Assembly (NCBI RefSeq): GCF_000224145.3
Contig: NW_004190463.2
Span: 143,464 to 207,463, forward strand
DNA from: Ciona intestinalis
Lineage: Eukaryota > Chordata > Ascidiacea > Phlebobranchia > Cionidae
DNA: 64,000 nucleotides
Direction of reading: 5' to 3'
Below the pieces are notes generated by a model. That model was given only the letters and a program-made list of their open reading frames with translations, did no database searches and had not been told where the DNA came from. Every line of letters begins with the position of its first letter. Position 1 is the first letter of the stretch. Positions 55,862 through 64,000 of the stretch are shown here, one piece after another. A program made the position numbers and the translations under genes.

Positions 55862-56080
55862 ATCTAACATTCACAAAAACACAAAGCTCCACACGTGGTA
55901 ACTTATAAGCGAGCAATAGGTGTACGACGAGACAGAACCCTTACGTTATAACGACTATCGTTGGCCCGCCACGCAAGGATATTAAGTTTCATTCTTTCTA
56001 TGAAAAGCATTATAAAGCAAATAGTGTGGATAGTTTCTTTAATACGACTTCAATAGATTTTATAATATTAATTACGCTGT

Positions 56081-56260
56081 ATAGTAGGGTGGGGAAAGAT
56101 GGGACACCTTCTCATTCTATTTTCTTGTCCCACTTGGTAGTACACAAAAACATTAAGATAAATATTAAACTGTATGTTTACGACTCCCAACTGTTTAAAA
56201 CACGATCAAAATATTGATACAATTTGTGTTAAAGGTGTTCCATCTTACCCCATCCCAACC
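56081..56260. mobile_element. MITE family A copy
   Basis: Left ATAGTAGGGTGGGGAAAGAT, interior CTGTTTAAAACACGATCAAA, right TTCCATCTTACCCCATCCCA. Somewhat diverged. Confidence 0.8.
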
Positions 56261-56771
56261 AAAGTTTAAAAGCGGCAAGTGCAGCATATGAATGGTAGTC
56301 TTTGCTTCTGTTTGCATTAGTAGGCTATTACTTCGGTAAGCGGCGGTTACTGACTTCATTTAGTTTTACTTTCGATTCCATGATAACAACACCAACTGAA
56401 ACAGCTACGTTGTGAGGAAACCATCTGTTTATGGTAGAAATTTGTCTTTCGGAAAACTTCTGACAGCAAGAAATAGTCAGGAAACATATATATCCGCAAT
56501 CGAAGACTGTTTATTTCTATGTCATTTTAAATCCGAATTTTGCCATTTAGTTAATCTATTGTATTAATGTGTTGACAAACTAATATATAGTATTTAAATA
56601 TGAGTTAGTTTTGATCGAATAGTGTATATATCAAGGTAACTGTATATATAAAAGCATTGGAGCGAAGAATAATACATTTTATCCATACTAGGCTATATTT
56701 TTGTAGTATTATCAATAATATATCGTTGCATAGAAGGAAAGTTCCGCATTATAAAACAGGTTTACTTATAA

Positions 56772-56962
56772 AGTAGGATGGGGAAGATGGGACACCTTTA
56801 GCACATTATATCAAAATATCCTGATCGTGTTTTTAACAATTAACTACGGTCTGTGGGAGTCGTGAGGATACAGTTTTATAATTCTTTGAATGTTCTTTGT
56901 TTACTACTAAATAAGACGAAAAAGTAGAGTTAAAAGGCTTCCCATCTTCCCTCACCCTATAT
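56772..56962. mobile_element. MITE family A copy
   Basis: Left AGTAGGATGGGGAAGATGGG, interior ATCCTGATCGTGTTTTTAAC, right TTCCCATCTTCCCTCACCCT. Confidence 0.82.
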
Positions 56963-57683
56963 ACTGTATTAGAAATTTTCGGCTCTTTATAGTCGTTCCC
57001 GCTTACAAGTTACCACGCTTATTTACTTCGAAGTGACTTTTTCTTACGTGGTTGAAAATTTGGACAACCCATTAGTGACCACATTGGAGTAACAACTTTT
57101 AAATATCTTGCCCAAGGACACGATATTCACAAAGGTAGCTGCATATGTAACATGTGTATATACTATACTACTGTAGACAAACTTAGCAATACGCAGTTGA
57201 TCTATTTTCTCACTACGTTTGACACATATTAGCTATATACAATCAAATAAACGTCACTCTTATATTCAATTACCAGGAAAGTTTCATACTTAGAAACTTG
57301 CGAGTGAGTGCAATAGGTGGATGAAGCCACCACGTATTGTGTGCAATGGGACACCTGTGCCCCATTTTAACCGAAAAGACTTGTAGCATATATCGTAACC
57401 TTATAATACGTGCGTCATTTTCGGTGTAAATTGCTGCATAACAGGGTGATTCATATTGTATTGTCGCTTGTTTACCGATAATTACATCTTGTGTCATTAT
57501 ACCCGAAATATAGCTGCAGCAGCAACAGTATATGACCCATTGTATATGTCAATAGTGCAAAGAATGCAACAAACCGATGATGTAGCAATTAAGTGATATG
57601 TATATATATAGATTATACAGTCTGAACACAGTCTGAAATCAACGCTCTGGTAGTTGCTAGACATATAAACATTTTCTAGATTA

Positions 57684-57880
57684 TATAGTAGGGTGGGGGA
57701 AGATGGGACACCTTTAGCACATAATGTCTAAATATCCTGATCGTATTTTAAACAATTACTAACGGTCAATAGGAGTCATGAGCATTTAGTTTAATAATTT
57801 CTTGATTGTTCTTTGTTTACTACTAAACGGAGCGAGAAAATAGAGGTAAAAGGTGTCCCGTCTTCCCCCACCCTGCTATA
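57684..57880. mobile_element. MITE family A copy
   Basis: Left TATAGTAGGGTGGGGGAAGA, interior ATCCTGATCGTATTTTAAAC, right GTGTCCCGTCTTCCCCCACC. Nearly full length. Confidence 0.87.
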
Positions 57881-58030
57881 TTACTTTAAGTTACACTCTT
57901 TGGTGTATTTATCTGAACAGTGTAACTTAAAAGTAATACAGTAAGAGTGTAACTGAAAACTTTACGTTTTAGACCGCTTGGACACTGAGGAAAAAAATTA
58001 AATTTCTTTACCAAAGGAGTGGGATCAAAT

Positions 58031-61000
58031 ATGTATGTTCAGGTCTTTCTACTGCTGGTTGCGGTCACAGTGATATTACCGTTTAATGTGACAGCAAGTA
58101 AGTCTATATACCTCGCATACTGCTGATAAATAAATATTTTAATGATTGAATGTAACTTATTTATCCTCGCGTGACGGGGCTATACGACAGTCGTTATAAC
58201 ACGGGTGTTCTGTTTAAATTACATATAGTAAGGGTGGGGAAGATGGGACACTTTTAGCACATAATATCCAAGTAACCTGATTGTGTTTATACAACTAACA
58301 GCAGTCTATGGGAGTCGTGAGGACAAGGTTTTATAATTCTTTGAATGTTCTTTGTTTACTACCAAAACGAACGGAAAAAAATAATAAAAAGGTGTCCCAT
58401 CTTACCCCACCTTACTATATAATTAGTATTTTCAGATTAAACCGCACAGAAATATGACAACTAAATAAAATATGAACAAATACTTTTTACGATTTTGTCT
58501 TTACTATATACAATAATAGGTAACAGTTTCTTTTATTTGTCTCTTTAATTGCGATAGCGAATATTAAAAAACGGAAAAAGGAAGTTATAGCCACAAAACA
58601 ACAGTTGATAAAAAACAAGTACCATTAAAATATTTTACATTTAATTGGTCGAAAGAGGCGTGGTCGCTACACCTGGCAGACACACAATGAGCCAAGTTAG
58701 ACTACTAACAAGTTAAGCCTTCACCAGGACTTGAAAATAACTAAAGTTTTTATTTACAGATGAAACGGACGAGCTTGGGTGTCCCGTTTCTCCGATGACG
58801 TCACGCACCCAAGAAAAAAATAATCGACTTGATGACGTCAGTGTAACTTGTGGGTTGGACCAAGTTAGTATCAGGTCGGACATAAAATTTACTTTTGTTT
58901 TATGTAGAATATCTAATACAGTTTTCATAATATAATGTTTGGCGCTGTCCTGGCAGTGATTAAATGATTAAAAATCTTACCATTTAAACAAGGAATAGTT
59001 GGTTCGAGGTTCACGTGCGTCGTAGTTTAGCTTTCACCTGCGTCGTAGTTTGACCTTTACGTGCGTCGTAGTTTGACCTTTACGTGCTTCGTAGTTTAAC
59101 ATTCACGCGCGTCGTAGTTTGACCTTTACGTGCGTCGTAGTTTAACCTTTACGTGCGTCGTAGTTTAACCTTCACGTGCGTCGTAGTTTAACATTCACGT
59201 GTGTCGTAGTTTGACCTTCACGCGCGTCGTAGTTTGACCTTTACTTGCGTCGTAGTTTAACCTTCACGCGCGTCGTAGTTTAACCTTCACGCGCGTCGTA
59301 GTTTAACCTTCACGTGCGTCGTAGTTTGACCTTTACGTGCGTTTTGTTTAACCTTCACGTGCGTCGTAGTTTAACCTTTACTTGCGTCGTAGTTTGACCT
59401 TTACTTGCGTCAGTTTAACCTTCACGTGCGTCGTAGTTTAACCTTCACGTGCGTCGTAGTTTAACCTTTACGTGCGTCGTAGTTTAACCTTCACGTGCGT
59501 CGTAGTTTGACCTTCACGCGCGTCGTAGTTTAACCTTCACGTTTGTCGTAGTTTGACCTTTACGTGCGTTTTGTTTAACCTTCACGTGCGTCGTAGTTTG
59601 ACCTTTCCGCGCGTCGTAGTTTAACCTTTACGTGCGTCGTAGTTTAACCTTCACGTGCGTCGTAGTTTGATCTTCACAGTGGCAGCCACCATTGGAGCAA
59701 TTGTGTTCTGTGGTTTACCAATGTAAGTTTTTTAACCTACTTTATAAATAATAAAAAATCCAAAAATAAAAATCCCATCTTTTGTGTGGTAAGTCTAAAC
59801 ACAAGTTGCATGGAACAAAACACCCGTGATATATAACTCTGTCAGTGCCGGCCACGCCAGGATAAATAATTTACTTCTATGATATTTTAAGAATAATAAG
59901 TTGTACATACATTCACCGAAAAGAAGAATTAATTAATACCATGCACAAACAAATTAAATCAACCATCCCCCTGGCCCCAGTATTCCAGCATGTGGCCTTA
60001 CTAAAGCCGGTGTATCACCCAACCACCTCTACGTATCCCCTGAAGACCAGGACCCCACTTCAGTTGCTGATGAATGCAAATCAACTGTGGTTCAATCCCC
60101 AAATGGTGGATATGTTTCACAGATTAACATGGACAACGCCTACAACTGTGGAGCTGTATCTGCTGTGAGTGAAAGATGTTTCTGGTTTTCAACTCGTTTT
60201 AGTCAATATTTTTCAATATTTGCAGACTGAATTTTTTTCATTTATTTTTTATCAAAAACGTTTAGTTTTATATACCCTTAAAATAGCAGAAAGTCATACT
60301 AAAGCACCTATGGTTGGGTTTTAATATTATACATTATAATCATCCACAATGTTACAGACGTGGTAACCCATGAACAGATACAACATGTATAAAATGAAAC
60401 ACCCGTGTTATAATGACAGGAAAAATAGGATTCATTCATTAATTCTTTCATTTCTAATCTTTTTCAGATATCTCCAAGATTTATCAGAACCACTTACAAC
60501 TTGCAAGCAAACTTAAAGTCAGGATGTGGCGTCCTTACGGCCTCATTCCAGTGTGTATTTGATCGCTCATCGCAAAGGAATGGAAACAGAAACATTGCCC
60601 CGACCCAAAAAAACATGTAAATTTATACAATTTACAAATTAGTTTGTAAATTAATGAGCATTCTTAAAAAATTACTTCTTGCAAAAAAACAACATTCTAA
60701 AAGCTATTTTTTAAAACTCAAAGCAAGCATGAAGTGAATATCCAAAAAGTTGACAGCGTGTGACCGTATAAAATAGAACACCACTTTGTCGTTTAAAGTG
60801 ATTTGCTTTAAAGTCTGACCCCACTTTTATATTTTCAGAAAACTATTTCTAAAACCCTCAAGGGAAAATAAGAAGTATAAAGTAAGCACTAGCTTTTACA
60901 CTGACGGAACATTTCAAACTAAATTGCAAAATCCCACTGTGAACAATGGTGATCCAATTTATGCTGAAGCCAGACTGGATAGTACAAACACTGACCTAAC

Positions 61001-62968
61001 TCTAAAGGTGAGGGGTTCAATTCACTTCGTAAAATTTATATCACTTTGTCTTTGTGTAATATCAAGCTTGGGAGTGTTGGGGTAATGAGCCAACTCTGGT
61101 CCAAATCCAAGGTACCATAGTGTGCCATGCTATAACACCTCATCTTTATAGAAGAATGAATGTGAATGAATGTAAGTTACTTTATTTTCGCGTGGCTGGG
61201 AATCAACAGTCGTTATCACACGGGTTTAACACCTCGTGCCAGCTTACGAGTTACCATGTTTGTTACTTTGTGGGTGATTATTTTTTGGGGGGATTTTTTT
61301 TATTTGTTTATGTATGGCTGATAATTTGGACAACCTATTAGTGACCACTGGGTTGGAGCAATTGCCGGTAAGTCTTGCCCAAGGACACATACGCCCACAA
61401 TGGTAAATGCATCGAGACTTGAACCCATTACCTCTGGGTTACAGGCAGGCGCACTAACCACTACGCCACTGCGCTGGACTACAAGAATATAGAATAGTTA
61501 CAAGAATAGAATGACTAACTTTTCTCGTGTTTTCCGTACAGGGGAATACGTGTTATGCATCAGCTTGTAAGGATGGTGGTAAATGTCCAGAGCAGTACCT
61601 CTTCTTAAACCAAGGGTTTGTTTATTCACTTTTGTTTTTATAACACTATGTTTATAACACTATTTATAAATCATTACATCAAAATTACAATTAATGGGTT
61701 TTTTTATAATCAGGTAAAGCCTGCGTTCGCCATTCTTAATTTCAACACTATTTGGCTTTGTCATATAATGTGCGGAATCATTGCTTTGTTCTTAAAATAA
61801 AATAAGGGTAAAACAAACTTAGAAAATTAAGAGTTTTTAAACAAATGAATTAAACATAACACATAGCATTGATTGATTGTGTATTAACAATATCTATTTA
61901 TATTTAACACATTAGATGTCCAGTTGATGGTGTGAGCTACAATGCAACTAACACTCGTGGTCGCTTTGGCATAAAAAGTTTTGAATTTTTATATGGTAGA
62001 AACGGACTTACTTATTTGCATTGTGAATGGACTGTTTGCAACAAGAAATATCACCCATGCAAATCATCTGTAAGTATTTGAGTTGTATTTGTCTATAAAG
62101 ATGAAAAATATCAAATAAATAATCACCCACAAAGTTACATCTGTGGTAACTTGTAAGCAGGCACAAAGTGCATGAAGTGTATATATTGCGGTGTCACTTT
62201 TTCAACCAAATGTGTTTGCTTTATCTATAATTGTGTTGTAACGACTGACTTCTTTCCAAGCACATTACATTCCTTGCCACTCTAACAGAAGATGGTAAGA
62301 AAGCTATGACAAACAAACCTAAAAAAAAATATTGTTTGTTTTTTTTTTCAAGAATGCCATTTTATTTTATATTTTACAGGAGTGTGAAACGAAAAGAGAA
62401 AAGCGCGAAGTACAGACTGTGGATCAACCTGGTTGTGAAATGCTTGTCACATTTAAACCAATTCGTGTTATACCAACATGTGATAAGGTAATCTAATACA
62501 TTGAATAAAAACATGTTTATCCTGGCAGAGTGGGACCACAATAGTCGTTATAACACGAGTGTTCTGTTTTATACACCTCGTGCCGTTTACGAGTTACCAC
62601 ATATGTAACTTTGTGGATAATTTTTTTTTTCTGTATGGCTGACAATTTAGACAACTCATTAGTAGCCATTGGTTTGGAGCCAATTGCTGTTAAGCGTCTT
62701 GTCCAAGGTCACAAATGCTCATAGTTGTACCATAAAGGCTTAAACCCGTAACCTATGGATTAAAGGCAGCCATGCTAACCAAAGGCCACGATGTTGAATT
62801 ATTTATTTTTATACACCAACAACAAATATTCTTGTTTTTTTAAACAACAATATATTCTAGCCTGATACATGTGGACAGCTATGTAATGTAGTTGGGGACA
62901 ATGTTGTTTGTTCTTGCAACGAGGGATACAAGCTTGACGATGATGGAAAATCTTGTGTGCAGTTATAA
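58031..62968 (+). CDS. Secreted ZP-domain protein with C-terminal EGF-like module
   Basis: ZP domains polymerise secreted or surface proteins into filaments and egg coats. Ten exons: 58031-58097, 58760-58863, 59680-59722, 59989-60164, 60468-60616, 60839-61007, 61542-61615, 61916-62069, 62380-62487, 62861-62968; 383 aa, phases consistent. Signal peptide MYVQVFLLLVAVTVILPFNV. ZP-N region: CGLTKAGVSPNHLYV, ADECKSTVV and INMDNAYNCGAVSA. ZP-C region: STSFYTDGTFQTKL, NNGDPIYAEARLDS, and Cys-rich CYASACKDGGKCPE with TYLHCEWTVC. A dibasic KREKR follows (furin-type site expected after a ZP domain). A final EGF-like unit CGQLCNVVGDNVVCSCNEGY ends KSCVQL. No TM or GPI signal is seen after it. Exons 2 and 3 are least certain. 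No specific ortholog named. Confidence 0.85.
58226..58421. mobile_element. MITE family A copy in ZP gene intron 1
   Basis: Left ATAGTAAGGGTGGGGAAGAT, interior AACCTGATTGTGTTTATACA, right GTGTCCCATCTTACCCCACC. Preceded by SINE-like tail sequence (CAGTCGTTATAACACGGGTG). Confidence 0.85.
59008..59674. repeat. 23-bp minisatellite (ACGTG-containing) in ZP gene intron 2
   Basis: About 29 tandem units of consensus TTCACGTGCGTCGTAGTTTA plus ACC. Many units contain the E-box CACGTG; others have TTACGTG or CACGCG. It ends six bases before the acceptor of exon 3. A short relative (CCTTCACGTTCGTCGTGTTT) lies at 27470-27530. Confidence 0.95.
59795..59875 (+). mobile_element. SINE tail fragment in ZP gene intron 3
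   Basis: GTTGCATGGAACAAAACACC, CGTGATATATAACTCTGTCA and CCACGCCAGGATAAATAATT correspond to the SINE 3' end. Confidence 0.55.
61165..61485 (-). mobile_element. SINE in ZP gene intron 6, near full length
   Basis: Reverse copy: ACTTTATTTTCGCGTGGCTG, CAGTCGTTATCACACGGGTT, CGTGCCAGCTTACGAGTTAC, GGTTGGAGCAATTGCCGGTA, AGACTTGAACCCATTACCTC (B box, reversed) and CACTAACCACTACGCCACTG (A box side). Confidence 0.85.
62515..62800 (-). mobile_element. SINE in ZP gene intron 9, near full length
   Basis: Reverse copy: TATCCTGGCAGAGTGGGACC, TAGTCGTTATAACACGAGTG, ACACCTCGTGCCGTTTACGA, GCTGACAATTTAGACAACTC, then AAGGCTTAAACCCGTAACCT and CCATGCTAACCAAAGGCCAC at the tRNA-like end. Confidence 0.82.
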
Positions 62969-63192
62969 TGGTTAGTTGGGTTGTTTTACTTCTTTGTAAA
63001 AATATTTGTGTTTTTTATTCTGTAGTTGGACTATTATTTTATTGGTGACATTCAGAAGTTATCATGAGTCTAACTTTGTCACGTATTTTTCATTTGTTGT
63101 TAACTTGCACAGTTACTGACCACTGGTTTAAAGCAATTATGTTACAATGTCTTGCCCAAGTACATAACACCTATATGTTAACCACATTTAAT

Positions 63193-63279
63193 TGAATGAA
63201 TGAATGAATGAATGAATGAATGAATGAATGAATGAATGAATGAATGAATGAATGAATGAATGAATGAATGAATGAATGT
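63193..63279. repeat. (TGAA)n tetranucleotide microsatellite
   Basis: Some 21 uninterrupted TGAA units, immediately followed by TGTAACTTACTTTATCCTTG, i.e. the 3' tail of a reverse SINE fragment (63280-63410), from whose ATTC tail it evidently expanded. Confidence 0.95.
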
Positions 63280-63672
63280 AACTTACTTTATCCTTGCGTG
63301 GCCGGAAAACGACAGTCGTTATCACACGGGTTTAACACCTCGTGCCAGTTTACGAGTTACCATGTATGTTACTTTGTAGATAATTATTTTTGATTTTTAA
63401 CTAGAATTAACTTGCTCTATTTTCCGACAGAGCGTAAACTGAATGGAACCGGAAAATGACAACCCGACCACGGACACTTTTTAATTTACATGTACCCAAG
63501 AGTATTTATCTTTTATTATCATAAATAATCAAATAATCACTGCTGTAGTTTAAAAAACCTTAAGTTTTAAATAATATTTATTCAAAATCCATGCTTGGAA
63601 ATACAGCTCCTATTGTTCCACCGCTTGGCAGAAAGTAAAGTTCAAACGGTTTCTATTATTAATATTAAATAT

Positions 63673-63845
63673 AGGTAGGGTGGGGGAAGACGAGACACTT
63701 TAGCTTCTATTTAAATATCCTGATCGTGTTTTAAACAATTCACAATAATCTATGGCAGTCGTAAAAATACAGTGTTACAATTTTTTGAATTTTTTTTGTT
63801 TACTACAAAATAATACAAATAGAATAAAATGTGTCCCGTCTTGTT
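63673..63845. mobile_element. MITE family A copy, right end replaced by SINE
   Basis: Left AGGTAGGGTGGGGGAAGACG, interior ATCCTGATCGTGTTTTAAAC; the right end stops at GTGTCCCGTCTTG and passes directly into reverse SINE sequence (CATACACCCGTGCCAGC), which runs to the window edge. Confidence 0.78.
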
Positions 63846-64000
63846 TCATACACCCGTGCCAGCTTTCGAGTTACCCAGTATATTACTTTGTGAGTAATTA
63901 TTTTTTTAGGGATTTTTTTTTTATTTATGGCTGATAATTTGGACAACCCATTAGTAACCACTGGGTTGGAGCAATTACTGTTAAGTGTTTTGTAGCAGTG
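63846..64000 (-). mobile_element. SINE fragment at right edge
   Basis: ACACCCGTGCCAGCTTTCGA, GTTACCCAGTATATTACTTT, GGCTGATAATTTGGACAACC and CCACTGGGTTGGAGCAATTA follow the reverse SINE order; the head lies beyond the window. Confidence 0.75.

Noticed and set aside
57270-57497. 75-codon minus-strand frame with a possible donor
   Set aside because: No recognisable domain, no signal peptide, no partner exon, and it lies in a MITE-rich spacer; not strong enough to call.

Overview
The window is eukaryotic, AT-rich (about one third GC by eye), gene-dense, and carries short GT-AG introns full of small transposons. The protein set (FNIP, TRIP13, KDEL receptor, a VAMP7-type longin SNARE, a collagen-plus-fibrinogen ficolin, a ZP-domain protein) together with the repeats (a tRNA-like SINE, a roughly 195-bp MITE beginning GGGTGGGGGAAGATGGGACA) points to an ascidian tunicate, most likely Ciona (robusta/intestinalis). 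The species call is inference; the gene calls rest on translations I spliced by hand with phase checks at every junction.

Layout. 1-0.5 kb: last exon of an acyl-CoA synthetase (+), entering from the left edge. 1.85-5.5 kb: PPT1 (+, 7 exons). 6.9-8.7 kb: a divergent KDEL receptor (-, 5 exons). 9.2-10.5 kb: intronless TRIP13 (-). 11.3-15.1 kb: POLR3D/RPC4 (+, 11 exons). 15.8-24.7 kb: five consecutive intronless genes, all on the minus strand: C2orf69-like, PIGB, a GDPD2/4/5-type phosphodiesterase, APEX1, PFDN4. 26.9-30.35 kb: VAMP7-like R-SNARE (-, 6 exons), interrupted by an assembly gap whose flanks are allelic duplicates. 32.5-45.3 kb: FNIP (-, 20 exons, about 1200 aa). 47.4-47.6 kb: an orphan coding first exon (-). 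48.0-48.4 kb: a two-exon gene for a 63-aa precursor (signal peptide, Arg-rich core, acidic tail) that looks like an unrecognised cationic host-defence peptide. 51.7-54.8 kb: ficolin (+, 6 exons). 58.0-63.0 kb: ZP-domain/EGF secreted protein (+, 10 exons).

The genes are mostly housekeeping functions that do not form one pathway. They cover lysosomal depalmitoylation, ER retrieval, AAA remodelling of HORMA proteins, Pol III, GPI anchoring, base-excision repair, prefoldin, vesicle fusion and the FLCN-FNIP nutrient axis. The right third (cationic peptide, ficolin, ZP/EGF protein) is enriched for secreted, possibly innate-immune or surface proteins.

Mobile DNA is the other main content: at least 11 copies of one MITE family, over a dozen SINE copies or fragments, a 1.05-kb TTAA-flanked foldback element with a MITE nested inside, several hAT-like non-autonomous elements with 8-bp target duplications, and minisatellites in the introns of KDELR, POLR3D, VAMP7, FNIP and the ZP gene. 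I saw no convincing stand-alone tRNA, rRNA or CRISPR locus. Exon coordinates come from reading the sequence, so a one-off error at a weak splice site remains possible.
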